Source of the DNA: Clostridium manihotivorum
Lineage (GTDB): Bacteria; Bacillota; Clostridia; Clostridiales; Clostridiaceae
Length of the DNA: 64,000 nt
Assembly: GCF_004015185.1 (NCBI RefSeq)
Contig: NZ_CP025746.1
Location: 4,419,776 to 4,483,775, forward strand
Direction: 5' to 3'
Position 1 is the first letter of the stretch, and each line of letters begins with the position of its first letter. Under the pieces are notes generated by a model. It worked only from the letters and a program-made list of their open reading frames with translations, was not told the origin of the DNA and ran no database searches. Shown here in pieces: positions 34,407 to 43,152 of this stretch. The position numbers and the translations under genes were made by a program.

Positions 34407-35642
34407 TTAGAAAAAATCGTCAATTAATCTTTTAAAATTACGAATAAGTCCACTTTTCTTTTTTTTATTATTAATTTCATCATCTTGGTTTGCATTACTT
34501 TCATTGTTCAATGGATGCTCATAGATTAATTTTAACCTATCAGAGGCATCTTTCACAATACCAATTGAATTAATTATACAAGAATTTTGTAATTCAAGTT
34601 GATTTTTTGTCACAATAACTGTTTTTTTACGCATCCTGTCTTCAAAAAAATATTTTACATCTTGGAACATAGAAAGTCCATTTCCAAAAATATATATATT
34701 ACTAATTTCGTCCAGATACCCTGATTCCTTTATATCTTTATAAATTAATGTAACAATTTCATCAATTCTTGACTCAATTACGTCCTTAAATAGCTTTATA
34801 TCTATACCTAGAGTATTATCTTTAAGAGTTCCTATACTATGCTCTCTATATAAAGTCTTGTAATTTTCACTAAAGCTATATTTTACTACTTCTGCTTGAT
34901 CCTCAGGAACTTGTAAGCATATAGAAATATCTTTTGTAATATTATACCCACCTACAGGTAAACTTACCATATAGCTTAGCTCATTTCCTTTATAGAGTGT
35001 GATTTCAGTTGTATCTGATCCTGCGTCTACTATAAGAATTCCCTCATCTTTAGTCTTCTTATTTAAAATTATCTTTCTTAGTTCCAAGCTATTAATGTAT
35101 ACACCCTCTATTTCTAATCCTGAAAGGCTAAATGCATTCCTGTAACTATTTATTAATTCTCTCTTACCAACAACAATAGCACAATTTACCTGTAGCTTTG
35201 ATGCTTTCATCGCTAGAGGATCTTCAACAATAACATTATCGTCTATCAAAAAAGATTCTGGTACAACATCAACAATAATCTCATCAGTATCCAATTTTAT
35301 ATTTTGAGCATCGGATAATGCTTCTTTTACCTCTGAAGGAGTTATTATATTTAGTCTAGAATCCATTACAGACAGGCCTTTACTTCTCACGAGCCTAGTA
35401 CCAAAAGAACTTATACCTACAAAAACTGATTTAAAATCTATGTTAGTATCCTTTTTAATCTGATCAATACAATCTTTTAAACTTTCAGTCAAATGATTTA
35501 AGTTTACAACTTTACCTTTAGATAGACCTTTTGATGGAACAAATATACTGCTTATTACCTCAAAGTCATCTCCATTTACTTTAGCAACACTTGCACTTAT
35601 ATTATCGTTTCCAATATCAATACCTACGATTGTCCTTTGCAT
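34407..35642 (-). CDS. FtsA-like cell division ATPase
   Basis: Actin-fold ATPase of 411 residues placed directly before ftsZ. Phosphate-1 motif GIDIGNDNISASV (residues 6-18), phosphate-2 LIVDAGSDTTEITLYKG (near 206) and an adenosine motif IYIFGNGLSMF (near 326) are visible. It has a lysine-rich C-terminus ending in an amphipathic-looking RNFKRLIDDFF that could be the membrane-targeting helix that anchors FtsZ. It is diverged from Bacillus FtsA, so the symbol is withheld. The ATG at 35642 follows a GGAGGGAAG region. Confidence 0.88.
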   Translation of the reverse strand: MQRTIVGIDIGNDNISASVAKVNGDDFEVISSIFVPSKGLSKGKVVNLNHLTESLKDCIDQIKKDTNIDFKSVFVGISSFGTRLVRSKGLSVMDSRLNIITPSEVKEALSDAQNIKLDTDEIIVDVVPESFLIDDNVIVEDPLAMKASKLQVNCAIVVGKRELINSYRNAFSLSGLEIEGVYINSLELRKIILNKKTKDEGILIVDAGSDTTEITLYKGNELSYMVSLPVGGYNITKDISICLQVPEDQAEVVKYSFSENYKTLYREHSIGTLKDNTLGIDIKLFKDVIESRIDEIVTLIYKDIKESGYLDEISNIYIFGNGLSMFQDVKYFFEDRMRKKTVIVTKNQLELQNSCIINSIGIVKDASDRLKLIYEHPLNNESNANQDDEINNKKKKSGLIRNFKRLIDDFF

Positions 35643-35787
35643 TTATCTTCCGTCTTCCCTCCTTAGTATAGGTTTCTATTTATTTATTCAACACAAATAT
35701 ATATTTTCCTTTTTATCTCATAAAAAAAAATAGTAGTAAATTATGGCAAGGGTTTTTCGCCGTTAATTTGCGCCTTATATAGTAAAA

Positions 35788-35809
35788 AAACTCTGCAGCC
35801 GCAGAGTTT
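35788..35809 (-). terminator. Terminator of the glycosyltransferase gene
   Basis: 9-bp stem AAACTCTGC/GCAGAGTTT (35788-35796 with 35801-35809) followed on the minus strand by T7. It touches the stop codon of the glycosyltransferase (35809-35811). Confidence 0.88.
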
Positions 35810-37095
35810 TAATTTGCTTTTTCTAGATCATTTATGTTTATGCTTCTTGTATGAACGGTATGTGACCATTCCTTATTGTTTTTATTTGCAATTCCTTGAA
35901 TACATATAGGTAGCCAAGTTATGCTAAATATAGGGTATATAAGGTAATATAAGAATATCTTTGGCGATAACTTACCGTCTAACAATAATAAAAATGGTGT
36001 GTATATAAATTGAATCAATATGAAAAGCAATGCTCCCACAGTAAGTAATATAGAGTGTAAACTTGCATTAACTGAATTAATAGTATGGAATAAGTCTATT
36101 GCTTTACTTGAAAAATCTAGTATGTTAGGTACTATATTAATTATCATAGCTACACCTAAAAGTATAATCACTATAGGCTGTATACTATACAAAGCACAAT
36201 CAAAGGCAATAAAACTACGATCCTTTATAGCTTTCTTTACAAGTTTCCAGAAATATCTTGAAGAAACATCTGCAAAACCTTGCATCCATCTCTTTCTTTG
36301 AGCCCAAGACTGCGCTAAGGTTAATGGTTTTTCATCATAAACCACTGCCTCGTGAGCCCAACCAACCTTATGTCCGTTTAGCACTAGCTTACAAGTAAAT
36401 TCTAAGTCTTCAGTAAGACAAGTTGCCCCCCAACCTAAAGTTCTTAAAGCTTCTGTTTCTATACAAAAACCTGTACCGCCTAATTGATTTGATAGCCCTA
36501 AATTACTTCTTGAAAGCTGAAACATTCTGTTAGAAGACCAGAATGAAATAGAGTAACTTCCTGTTATCCAAGTATCTTTAGGATTTTTACTATCTAAGAA
36601 TCCTTGAACAACTTTATATCCTTTTAAAAACATCCTATTCATTTCAGTCAAGAAATTTTTAGATACTAAATTATCAGCATCAAAAACCGCTACAGCATCA
36701 TATTTCTTTTCCATCTTAAAAATATTATCAAACATCCACTCTAAAGCGTAGCCTTTTCCTCTTTTTTCTTTGTCAAATCTCTCAAATACATTTGCCCCAA
36801 GTTTTCTTACTTTTTCTGCTGTTTTATCAGTACAATTATCTGCAATTACGAAAACATCATACATCTCTTTTGGATAGTTTAATTCACTTAAACTTTGTAT
36901 AATATCTCCTATTACAGTTTCTTCATTGTGTGCTGCAACAACTAATGCAAAAGTTTTTTGGGGTTTTATATTATCTTTCTTTTTAATTCTTATAATACCA
37001 AATAACGAGAGCACTAAGTAATACATTGTTAATACAAATACTACATTTGAAAAGATTCCTAAAAATACTTCAAACGAACTTTTTATAATATCCAT
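35809..37095 (-). CDS. Membrane glycosyltransferase, family 2
   Basis: Processive-type GT2 enzyme of 428 residues. An N-terminal membrane helix (near 8-30) precedes the GT-A domain with VVAAHNEETVIGDII, the UDP-binding VADNCTDKT, the metal-binding VFDADN (near 142), TCLTEDLEF and the QRKRWMQG acceptor motif. Three to four C-terminal membrane helices follow (near 300-400). This is the layout of hyaluronan/cellulose-synthase-like and IcaA-like enzymes, so an exported polysaccharide is likely, but the sugar is unknown. The ATG at 37095 follows GGGGGGAA. It is a single-gene unit between ftsA-like and pilT. Confidence 0.9.
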   Translation of the reverse strand: MDIIKSSFEVFLGIFSNVVFVLTMYYLVLSLFGIIRIKKKDNIKPQKTFALVVAAHNEETVIGDIIQSLSELNYPKEMYDVFVIADNCTDKTAEKVRKLGANVFERFDKEKRGKGYALEWMFDNIFKMEKKYDAVAVFDADNLVSKNFLTEMNRMFLKGYKVVQGFLDSKNPKDTWITGSYSISFWSSNRMFQLSRSNLGLSNQLGGTGFCIETEALRTLGWGATCLTEDLEFTCKLVLNGHKVGWAHEAVVYDEKPLTLAQSWAQRKRWMQGFADVSSRYFWKLVKKAIKDRSFIAFDCALYSIQPIVIILLGVAMIINIVPNILDFSSKAIDLFHTINSVNASLHSILLTVGALLFILIQFIYTPFLLLLDGKLSPKIFLYYLIYPIFSITWLPICIQGIANKNNKEWSHTVHTRSININDLEKAN

Positions 37096-37526
37096 TAATA
37101 TTCCCCCCTAGTTCATAGTTATTTTAGCATAAAATAACTTTAAATACTATATGTGCTCATTAAATTTAATTATTTTTAATATCCATAATGATACCACTAG
37201 TTTCCATACATATATTATACTTCTAAGAAGTGTAATTCAAGGCCTATTCATTCATTTATTTATTATATTGAGCATTTATTAATAAAATTATATATTTTTT
37301 ACAATATAATGCCATTAATCGCTAATAGAGGCACTTTGCGGCCTATAGACAAACTTTATATTTATACAATAATATGATATAATATTATCAGAAAATTCAG
37401 CAAGGAGGTCTTAATATGTTGTGAGCTTGTGAAAAGGGATTTAAAAGCTCTCTATTTCACAGATTTGATGAATCCTTTGGCTAAGTATTTTTATTAAAAA
37501 TCTTAGTATATTAAGGAGGATTTATC
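37096..37526 (+). other. Leader region of a tiny plus-strand locus
   Basis: The left part (37096-37340) shows no feature. A TATAAT lies at 37377-37382 with only a weak -35. An AAGGAGG site (37403-37409) precedes a two-codon ORF ATG-TTG-TGA (37416-37424), then a possible GAGCT/AGCTC stem, then a second AAGGAGG at 37513-37519 before the 34-codon ORF. The arrangement looks like a small leader or a truncated first gene. Confidence 0.4.
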
Positions 37527-37631
37527 ATGAAAAGGGATTTAATTTTAAAATTAATAGAATCCATTTCGAATAATTATGAGCAAGAACTGCATAATTATTG
37601 TATAAAATTTCTTGATTATATGTCTTATTAG
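37527..37631 (+). CDS. Small protein of 34 residues
   Basis: Unrecognised small ORF starting ATG at 37527 with an ideal AAGGAGG at 7-base spacing and ending TAG. The product begins MKRDLILKLIESISNN and is helical and charged, with no signal peptide and no cysteine pair. Its length and helical pattern recall short helical regulator-partner peptides of Firmicutes, but this is a weak impression. It is the only plus-strand gene between 9 kb and 64 kb. The bidirectional terminator at 37779 could end its transcript. Confidence 0.55.
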   Translation: MKRDLILKLIESISNNYEQELHNYCIKFLDYMSY

Positions 37632-37778
37632 ACTGAACATATACAAGACTCTAACTCTATCATTTCCGAAAATATTTTTTTTATTTTCTTTTATGATCTC
37701 GGCAAATTAATAAACCGTTCATCCGCATATTTTTTCTGCATACTTATCCACTGTAGATATAATCTCTTAAAAAATAAA

Positions 37779-37812
37779 ATCAAAGGCAACTCTATGAGAG
37801 TTGCCTTTGATT
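37779..37812. terminator. Bidirectional terminator of pilT and the small ORF
   Basis: Long perfect stem AATCAAAGGCAACTCT (37779-37794) with AGAGTTGCCTTTGATT (37797-37812) and a very short loop. It lies against the pilT stop and has A/T tracts on its left side. Confidence 0.9.
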
Positions 37813-38863
37813 ACATCATCATTAACCTACTTATCATTTCCCTATCTACTGAAAAACTTAAAGCAGTCTCTTCACTTATAACACCTTTTCTATATAATTC
37901 TGCAAGCATCATATCCATAGTCTTCATTCCGTACTTACCACCAGTTTGAACTGAAGATTCAATCTGATGAGTCTTACCTTCTCTTATTAGATTTTGGATA
38001 GCAGGAGTTGTCACCATAGTCTCTAAAGCTGCAGTTCTTCCACCTTGATTTGTAGGAACTAACTGTTGAGAAACGATTCCCTGTAATACTGCCGAAAGCT
38101 GTATTCTAATTTGTTGCTGTTGATGTGGAGGAAAAACATCAACTATTCTATCAATTGTTTTGGCAGCTCCTATGGTATGTAAAGTCGAAAGAACTAGATG
38201 ACCAGTTTCTGCTGCAGTTATTGCTATTGCAATAGTCTCAAGATCTCTCATCTCTCCTACAAGAATTACATCTGGATCCTCTCTTAAAATAGCTCTAAGT
38301 GCATTATCATATGATTTACTATCTTTACCTATTTCTCTTTGATTTATAATACACTTATTATGTTTATGTAAAAATTCTATTGGATCTTCTAAAGTTATTA
38401 CGTGCGCTTCTCTTGTTTGATTTATTTCATTTATCATAGCTGCTAATGTAGTACTCTTACCGCTTCCAGTTGGACCAGTAACCAGAACTAAACCTCTTTT
38501 TCTTTGACAAAGTTCTTTTAGAAGACCTGGGTGCCCAAGTTCATTTAGAGTAGGAATTCTTAGTGCAATAACTCTGATTGCAAGAGCATGACTATTTCTT
38601 TGCTTAAATACATTTACTCTAAAACGCCCAAGGCCTGCAATTGAATAAGAAGTATCAAATTCTCCAGCTTCATCATATCTATCAAAGCTATCTTCTAATA
38701 TCTCTCTTGCATAAGCTTCTGTGTCATTTGGCATCAATTTGTTTTGAGCTATCTTAACCAAATTGCCATTTACTCTTATAGTCGGAGGTATACCTACTGT
38801 AAGATGAAGATCAGATGCGCCTTCCTCGATTGTTTTTGATAATAATTCCTTTAATGTTATCAC
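37811..38863 (-). CDS. pilT: Type IV pilus retraction ATPase PilT
   Basis: Hexameric ATPase that disassembles type IV pili and drives twitching or gliding, 350 residues. Visible motifs: the N-terminal PAS-like half (ASDLHLTVGIPPTIRVNG), Walker A GPTGSGKST (near residue 129), Asp box EDPIEFLH, Walker B ILVGEMRDLET and His box LVLSTLHTIGAAKTIDR. The AIRVIALRIP segment is typical of PilT. Translation starts at GTG 38863 after GAGGAGG. No other pilus genes are in the window. Confidence 0.95.
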   Translation of the reverse strand: MITLKELLSKTIEEGASDLHLTVGIPPTIRVNGNLVKIAQNKLMPNDTEAYAREILEDSFDRYDEAGEFDTSYSIAGLGRFRVNVFKQRNSHALAIRVIALRIPTLNELGHPGLLKELCQRKRGLVLVTGPTGSGKSTTLAAMINEINQTREAHVITLEDPIEFLHKHNKCIINQREIGKDSKSYDNALRAILREDPDVILVGEMRDLETIAIAITAAETGHLVLSTLHTIGAAKTIDRIVDVFPPHQQQQIRIQLSAVLQGIVSQQLVPTNQGGRTAALETMVTTPAIQNLIREGKTHQIESSVQTGGKYGMKTMDMMLAELYRKGVISEETALSFSVDREMISRLMMM

Positions 38864-39034
38864 TGCTTATCCTCCTCATGTCATTTATAAATAAGTATAT
38901 CTTTAATTATACAAATTAACCGTGTATAAATCAAAACATATAAATTTTGAAATCTTTAGTTTCATCATAAGTTTACTAATTCGATAAAATCGGCTAAACT
39001 CCTCTAAATATTTCAGAAGAATTTAGCCAAATGT

Positions 39035-39733
39035 CTACTTTTTGCTATTAAGTTCCTTAAATAGTTTTTTAAGGGCTTTCTTTTCAATTCTTGAAACATA
39101 AGACCTCGATATCCCTAACAATCCTGCAATCTCTCTCTGGGTTTTTGAATGACCGTCGATAAGACCATACCTCATCTCGATTATTTCCTTTTCTCTTGTA
39201 GACAGTACAGAATTCATCTTGGTATAAAGTGATCTAATCTGCAGATTACTTTCAACAGTTTCTAAAACTGAATCATTTTCACTACTTAAGACATCAATGA
39301 GGCATATTTCATTTCCTTCTTTATCAACCCCTATGGGATCTTGCAAGAAAACCTCTCCTTTTACTTTCTTATTATTTCTAAAAAGCATTAAGATTTCATT
39401 CTCAATGCATCGTGCTGCATAAGTAGCAAGTCTAGTTCCCTTGGAAGAATCGTAAGAATCTATAGCTTTAATGAGTCCCACTGTTCCAATAGAAATTAGA
39501 TCATCTAAATCTTTATTTTGAAATGAGTACTTTTTTACAATGTGTGCAACAAGCCTTAAATTTCTTTCTACCAATATGTTCTTAGCATTAGAATCTCCAC
39601 TTTTTAGCTTTTCTATATACATTTCCTCTTCTTTTTCATCTAGCGGTTGTGGAAATGTAGTATTCCCGGTTATATAACCAGACATCAGAACTATGTTGCC
39701 AATCACATCAATGAAATAACTAAAAATAAACAC
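39035..39733 (-). CDS. sigK: Late mother-cell sigma factor sigma-K, uninterrupted
   Basis: Sigma factor of 232 residues. The N-terminal ~20 residues (MFIFSYFIDVIGNIVLMSGY) look like a pro-sequence. Region 2 has NLRLVAHIVKKYSFQNKDLDDLIS and GTRLATYAARCIENEILM, and region 4 has STREKEIIEMRYGL and EIAGLLGISRSYVSRIEKKALKKL. The reading frame is continuous, so there is no skin-type prophage interruption. Start is GTG at 39733 after AGGAGGAGC. A CATACTTT (-10-like for sigma-E/K) lies on the minus strand near 39775, without a convincing -35. Confidence 0.96.
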   Translation of the reverse strand: MFIFSYFIDVIGNIVLMSGYITGNTTFPQPLDEKEEEMYIEKLKSGDSNAKNILVERNLRLVAHIVKKYSFQNKDLDDLISIGTVGLIKAIDSYDSSKGTRLATYAARCIENEILMLFRNNKKVKGEVFLQDPIGVDKEGNEICLIDVLSSENDSVLETVESNLQIRSLYTKMNSVLSTREKEIIEMRYGLIDGHSKTQREIAGLLGISRSYVSRIEKKALKKLFKELNSKK

Positions 39734-39913
39734 AGATGCTCCTCCTATTAGTGCTTATTAATATATTATGAGAAAAGTATGTACTTGTTTCCTACTGAAG
39801 ATAATATTTTGTTATTGTAATTAATTCAAAAATAGTTCTAAAATATATGTGCTATCCTTTATACTCCATTAATTTCCAAGGCAATCTCATACATATACTA
39901 ATTCGAAATTAAA

Positions 39914-39989
39914 TAAAAAAGTCGCTGAAGGGACATTGATATAGCTAGGTTCAGCTAAGAAAAATTTTCAAATTTACTAGACATAAAAA
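39914..39989. repeat. Possible diverged copy of the dispersed repeat
   Basis: Contains AAAAAAGTCGCTGAAG, close to the tandem-unit boundary AAAAAAGTCACTGAAG, and a CTAGGTTCAGCTAAGAAA stretch resembling 18486-18501. It ends against the MATE terminator. The similarity is weak. Confidence 0.35.
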
Positions 39990-40016
39990 AAAGATAAGCT
40001 TATTTGCTCATCTTTT
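39989..40016 (-). terminator. Terminator of the MATE gene
   Basis: 11-bp stem (39989-39999 with 40006-40016) followed on the minus strand by a T8 tract. The one imperfect pair is G-U only on the minus strand. It lies about 75 bases after the MATE stop. Confidence 0.8.
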
Positions 40017-40091
40017 CTATTCACCAATAATATATCATTATAATGTTATTCATTTTTTATTAACCAATAAGAGACATTATTTATATATATT

Positions 40092-41483
40092 TTATTTTTT
40101 CAAAGTTACTAGTAAAGCTGCTGGAACAAATACAGTCTTATGCTCTTCAGAAGTTGCTTTCTTTATAAAGTGTATTGAAGTAATTGCAGATATAATATCC
40201 GAAACAGGATACGCAATCCACGCTCCTACTATACCAAATAATTGAACAAATAGTATTGATATAGGTATAAAAATAACTAATTGTCTATATATAGATAGTA
40301 AGAAAGACCTTTTAGCTTCATCTATAGCTTGATAGTAATATATACATATATAATATATGCCTATGGTTGGTATTATGGATATGCATATTCTAAAAGCCAT
40401 TACCGCTTGTTTTAATAGTTCTCCGTCCTTTAAAAAGAATCCTATTAGAGAACTTGCCATAGTCATTAAGACAATCCAGAAACTTATGGATGCTATTATT
40501 ACCGCTATTATGGCCGTTTTAAGTGCCTCTTTCATTTTCTTATGGTTTCCAGCTCCGTAATTATAGGCTACTATTGGTTGCATAGCAGAACTTATACCTA
40601 TTATAGTAATAAACATAAACATTGATATTTTAGTTATGACACCAACAATTATAATAGCACTATCTCCACCATGAGATACCAGAAGATTGTTTAAAATTAC
40701 TGATACCACTGCATCAGATATTTCTATTATAAATGTGGAGAAACCTATAGTCACTATGCTCAATATCACTTCTTTTGTTATAGAATTTTTTATATATTTA
40801 AAGGAAAAATCTATTTTAAAATTTTCTTTAACACTTCTAAATTTATATAAAGTAAAAGCAAATGCAACTATTTGAGATATAACAGTAGCTATAGCAGCTC
40901 CTTTTACTCCATAGTTTAGTAAAACTACTAAAAGATAATTTATTGCTATATTGATTAAAGAACCTAGAATGTTAGAATATAGAGATATTCTCGTATTTCC
41001 GAGAGCATTCATGATATAGCATAGCACTGTAGAAAGGCATTGAAAGATTCCGCCAATTAGTATTATTGATATATATTGATCTGCTGAGGAAAAGGTATTG
41101 CTGCTAGCACCTAGTGCATTTATTATGGAGGATTTAAATAGGAATACTATTAGTATAACTAATGTCAAAGATACGGTAGTTAAAACTATAGCATTTATTA
41201 TTGTTTGTCTTAAGTGTTCAAGGTTCTTTTCTCCTAAACCTCTAGATACTGAAGTAGAAGCTCCTATAGCTATTAACATGCCTATAGCTATCATAAGTCT
41301 CTGTATAGGAAAGGCTATGGTTAAACCACCTATGGCATCAGCTCCAACATATCTTCCAACAAACACTGTATCAACCATATTATATAGCTCTAATACTAGT
41401 AGCGAAATAATCGCTGGAAGTGCAAACTTTAATAGCACCTTACTTACTTTTCCGTCATTATAGATCTTTTCATTTATCCCAAT
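40092..41483 (-). CDS. MATE-family efflux transporter, possible ATT start
   Basis: Cation-coupled multidrug/toxic-compound exporter with twelve predicted membrane segments, beginning PAIISLLVLELYNMVDTVFVGRYVG. The longest standard frame starts at GTG 41438 (448 residues) with a poor ribosome binding site and lacks the usual short N-terminal tail. In frame 15 codons upstream an ATT at 41483 follows AGAGGTGAG at normal spacing and would give MGINEKIYNDGKVSKVLLKF, a typical MATE N-terminus (463 residues). No ATG, GTG or TTG in this frame lies between. If ATT initiation is not accepted, use 41438. Substrate is unknown. Confidence 0.85.
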   Translation of the reverse strand: MGINEKIYNDGKVSKVLLKFALPAIISLLVLELYNMVDTVFVGRYVGADAIGGLTIAFPIQRLMIAIGMLIAIGASTSVSRGLGEKNLEHLRQTIINAIVLTTVSLTLVILIVFLFKSSIINALGASSNTFSSADQYISIILIGGIFQCLSTVLCYIMNALGNTRISLYSNILGSLINIAINYLLVVLLNYGVKGAAIATVISQIVAFAFTLYKFRSVKENFKIDFSFKYIKNSITKEVILSIVTIGFSTFIIEISDAVVSVILNNLLVSHGGDSAIIIVGVITKISMFMFITIIGISSAMQPIVAYNYGAGNHKKMKEALKTAIIAVIIASISFWIVLMTMASSLIGFFLKDGELLKQAVMAFRICISIIPTIGIYYICIYYYQAIDEAKRSFLLSIYRQLVIFIPISILFVQLFGIVGAWIAYPVSDIISAITSIHFIKKATSEEHKTVFVPAALLVTLKK

Positions 41484-41610
41484 GGACTCACCTCTTTTTC
41501 TTTATACTTAGATTATAAGCCATTTACAGGGATTTTTTAACTCACTTAACTGCTTGGTTAAAGGTACATTTAAGGTTTTATAACAAAATGAACTTTATCT
41601 AGGAAAAGCA

Positions 41611-41638
41611 CAAAAACACCTTACTTAAGGTGTTTTTG
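41611..41638 (-). terminator. Terminator of the AraC-type gene, overlapping its coding end
   Basis: Near-palindrome CAAAAACACCTTA/TAAGGTGTTTTTG (41611-41638) with a minimal loop. The 5' arm on the minus strand encodes the last codons (KHLK) and the stop lies in the loop region. Confidence 0.85.
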
Positions 41639-43152
41639 TACTTCTTTTATCATTATTAGTATAGCTCCATAACCTTGAAGCTTAGCCTGTAGATTTAAAA
41701 CTGCACTTTTCTTAGCGAATTTAAACTCAATTTGAGGAAAAGATGTCTTTAAAAGTATCTCCTTCTCTTCTTTATTAAGTCTAACCGGCTTTCCCATGTC
41801 TAGCCAGTAGTTATATGAAGATCCAACCTCTTCATCTATCAAATAAGAAGTTATTCTAGTTGCAGAAGGTATCTTCATAAGGTTTAAAGAAAACTTCTTT
41901 TCCGTTGAATTCTTTAGTCCTCTAAGCTTTGAGTATCTTTTTAATTGAATAAGGTTAGATATCTCTTCGTTATAACTATATAATAGGATTTGATACTCTC
42001 CTTCCTTTTTTGTTACTATATATCCATTATCCTTAGCCACAATAGTATCTCCAAGCTTGTTAAGAAGATAGTAGGAATAGAAGGAAGCCTTTCGTATACC
42101 TTTATCATTTACCATTCCTGGATATCCAAAGAATACCTCATTAGTTAAGTGAGGTTGACTATCCAACACATCAAAAGCTCTTAAACTATTTTGTTTACTA
42201 TTGTTATTTAATTGATTTTGTATTATGAAAGGGAGCATATAGGACGTATCATATATTGGGTCAACGCTCATTTCATCGTTATATAGCTCTTTTATAACCT
42301 CTAGTTCAAACTCTTCAACCAATATTTTTTCAGCTTCTTCTAGGTTCTCTATTAAGGTACTTGAGACGAATTGAAAAGCAAAGTCTTGAAGGTTTAAACC
42401 TTCAAACTTTGAGAAAAAATCTAAGAAGGAGTGTAACCCATCTAAAAACTCCTCTTTTGTGACTTCCTTATCATCAAGCACTATTAACGGTCTAACACCT
42501 ATACCATCTAAATATTCTAACACTGATACAGTTCTACTCCAGTTATAGAATTTTGCTTTTGGGAAAATACCCATATCAGCAGAAAATATATTTTGCAATC
42601 TTGCATATTTAAATCCTATCTCATATTGTATCTCTTCAAAAATATCCTTATTATCTTCTAAAAGGAGCTCAAAGGCATTTCCTACATTTATTACATTCTT
42701 AAAGTCCTTCTCGAACTCACCAATTTCTTCACTTACATCTATATTAATTTTGTTAATTTTATCTTCATAGTTGAATCTATCATAATCTTCAAGGTAATAC
42801 ATAACGTATTCTATTGCATCTTTCAAATCATGATATTTTATTTTTTTATGCTTATCTAAGGTCTCCTCATCGGCTTTATACTTCTTTCGATAATTTAATG
42901 GTGTAGTTTTATAATACAATTTAAAGTTTTTATTATAATACCTAGTATGAGAAAAACCAACTTCTTCTGATATTTCGGATATTGTCTTATCACTATCCAA
43001 AAGAAGCTTCACAGACTCCTCAACCCTTGTAAGATTTATTAATTCAGTAAAGCTATAACCAGTAGAGTACTTTATTTCATGGGATAAATAATGGGTACTT
43101 AAAAACTCCTTATCAGCTATATCTTGAAGAGTTATATTATTATTGTATATAT
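41621..43152 (-). pseudogene. 3' part of AraC/GH39-type regulator split by IS630
   Basis: About 510 codons. The first 95 residues are an AraC-type double helix-turn-helix (ITLQDIADKEFLSTHYLSHEIK and EISEEVGFSHTRYYNKNFKLYY). The remainder resembles a glycoside hydrolase family 39-like domain (a barrel region with VLEYLDGIGVRPLIVLDD, then YSYYLLNKLGDTIVAKDNG and QILLYSYNEE). Such fusions act as sugar-responsive regulators in clostridia. The sensor half lies at 44327-44888, on the far side of the IS. A new start inside the IS end (TTG near 43159) could still express this HTH part, so residual DNA binding is possible. Confidence 0.88.

Noticed and set aside
39035..39733. Possible skin-element interruption of sigK
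   Set aside because: The reading frame is complete from the pro-sequence to region 4; nothing is inserted.
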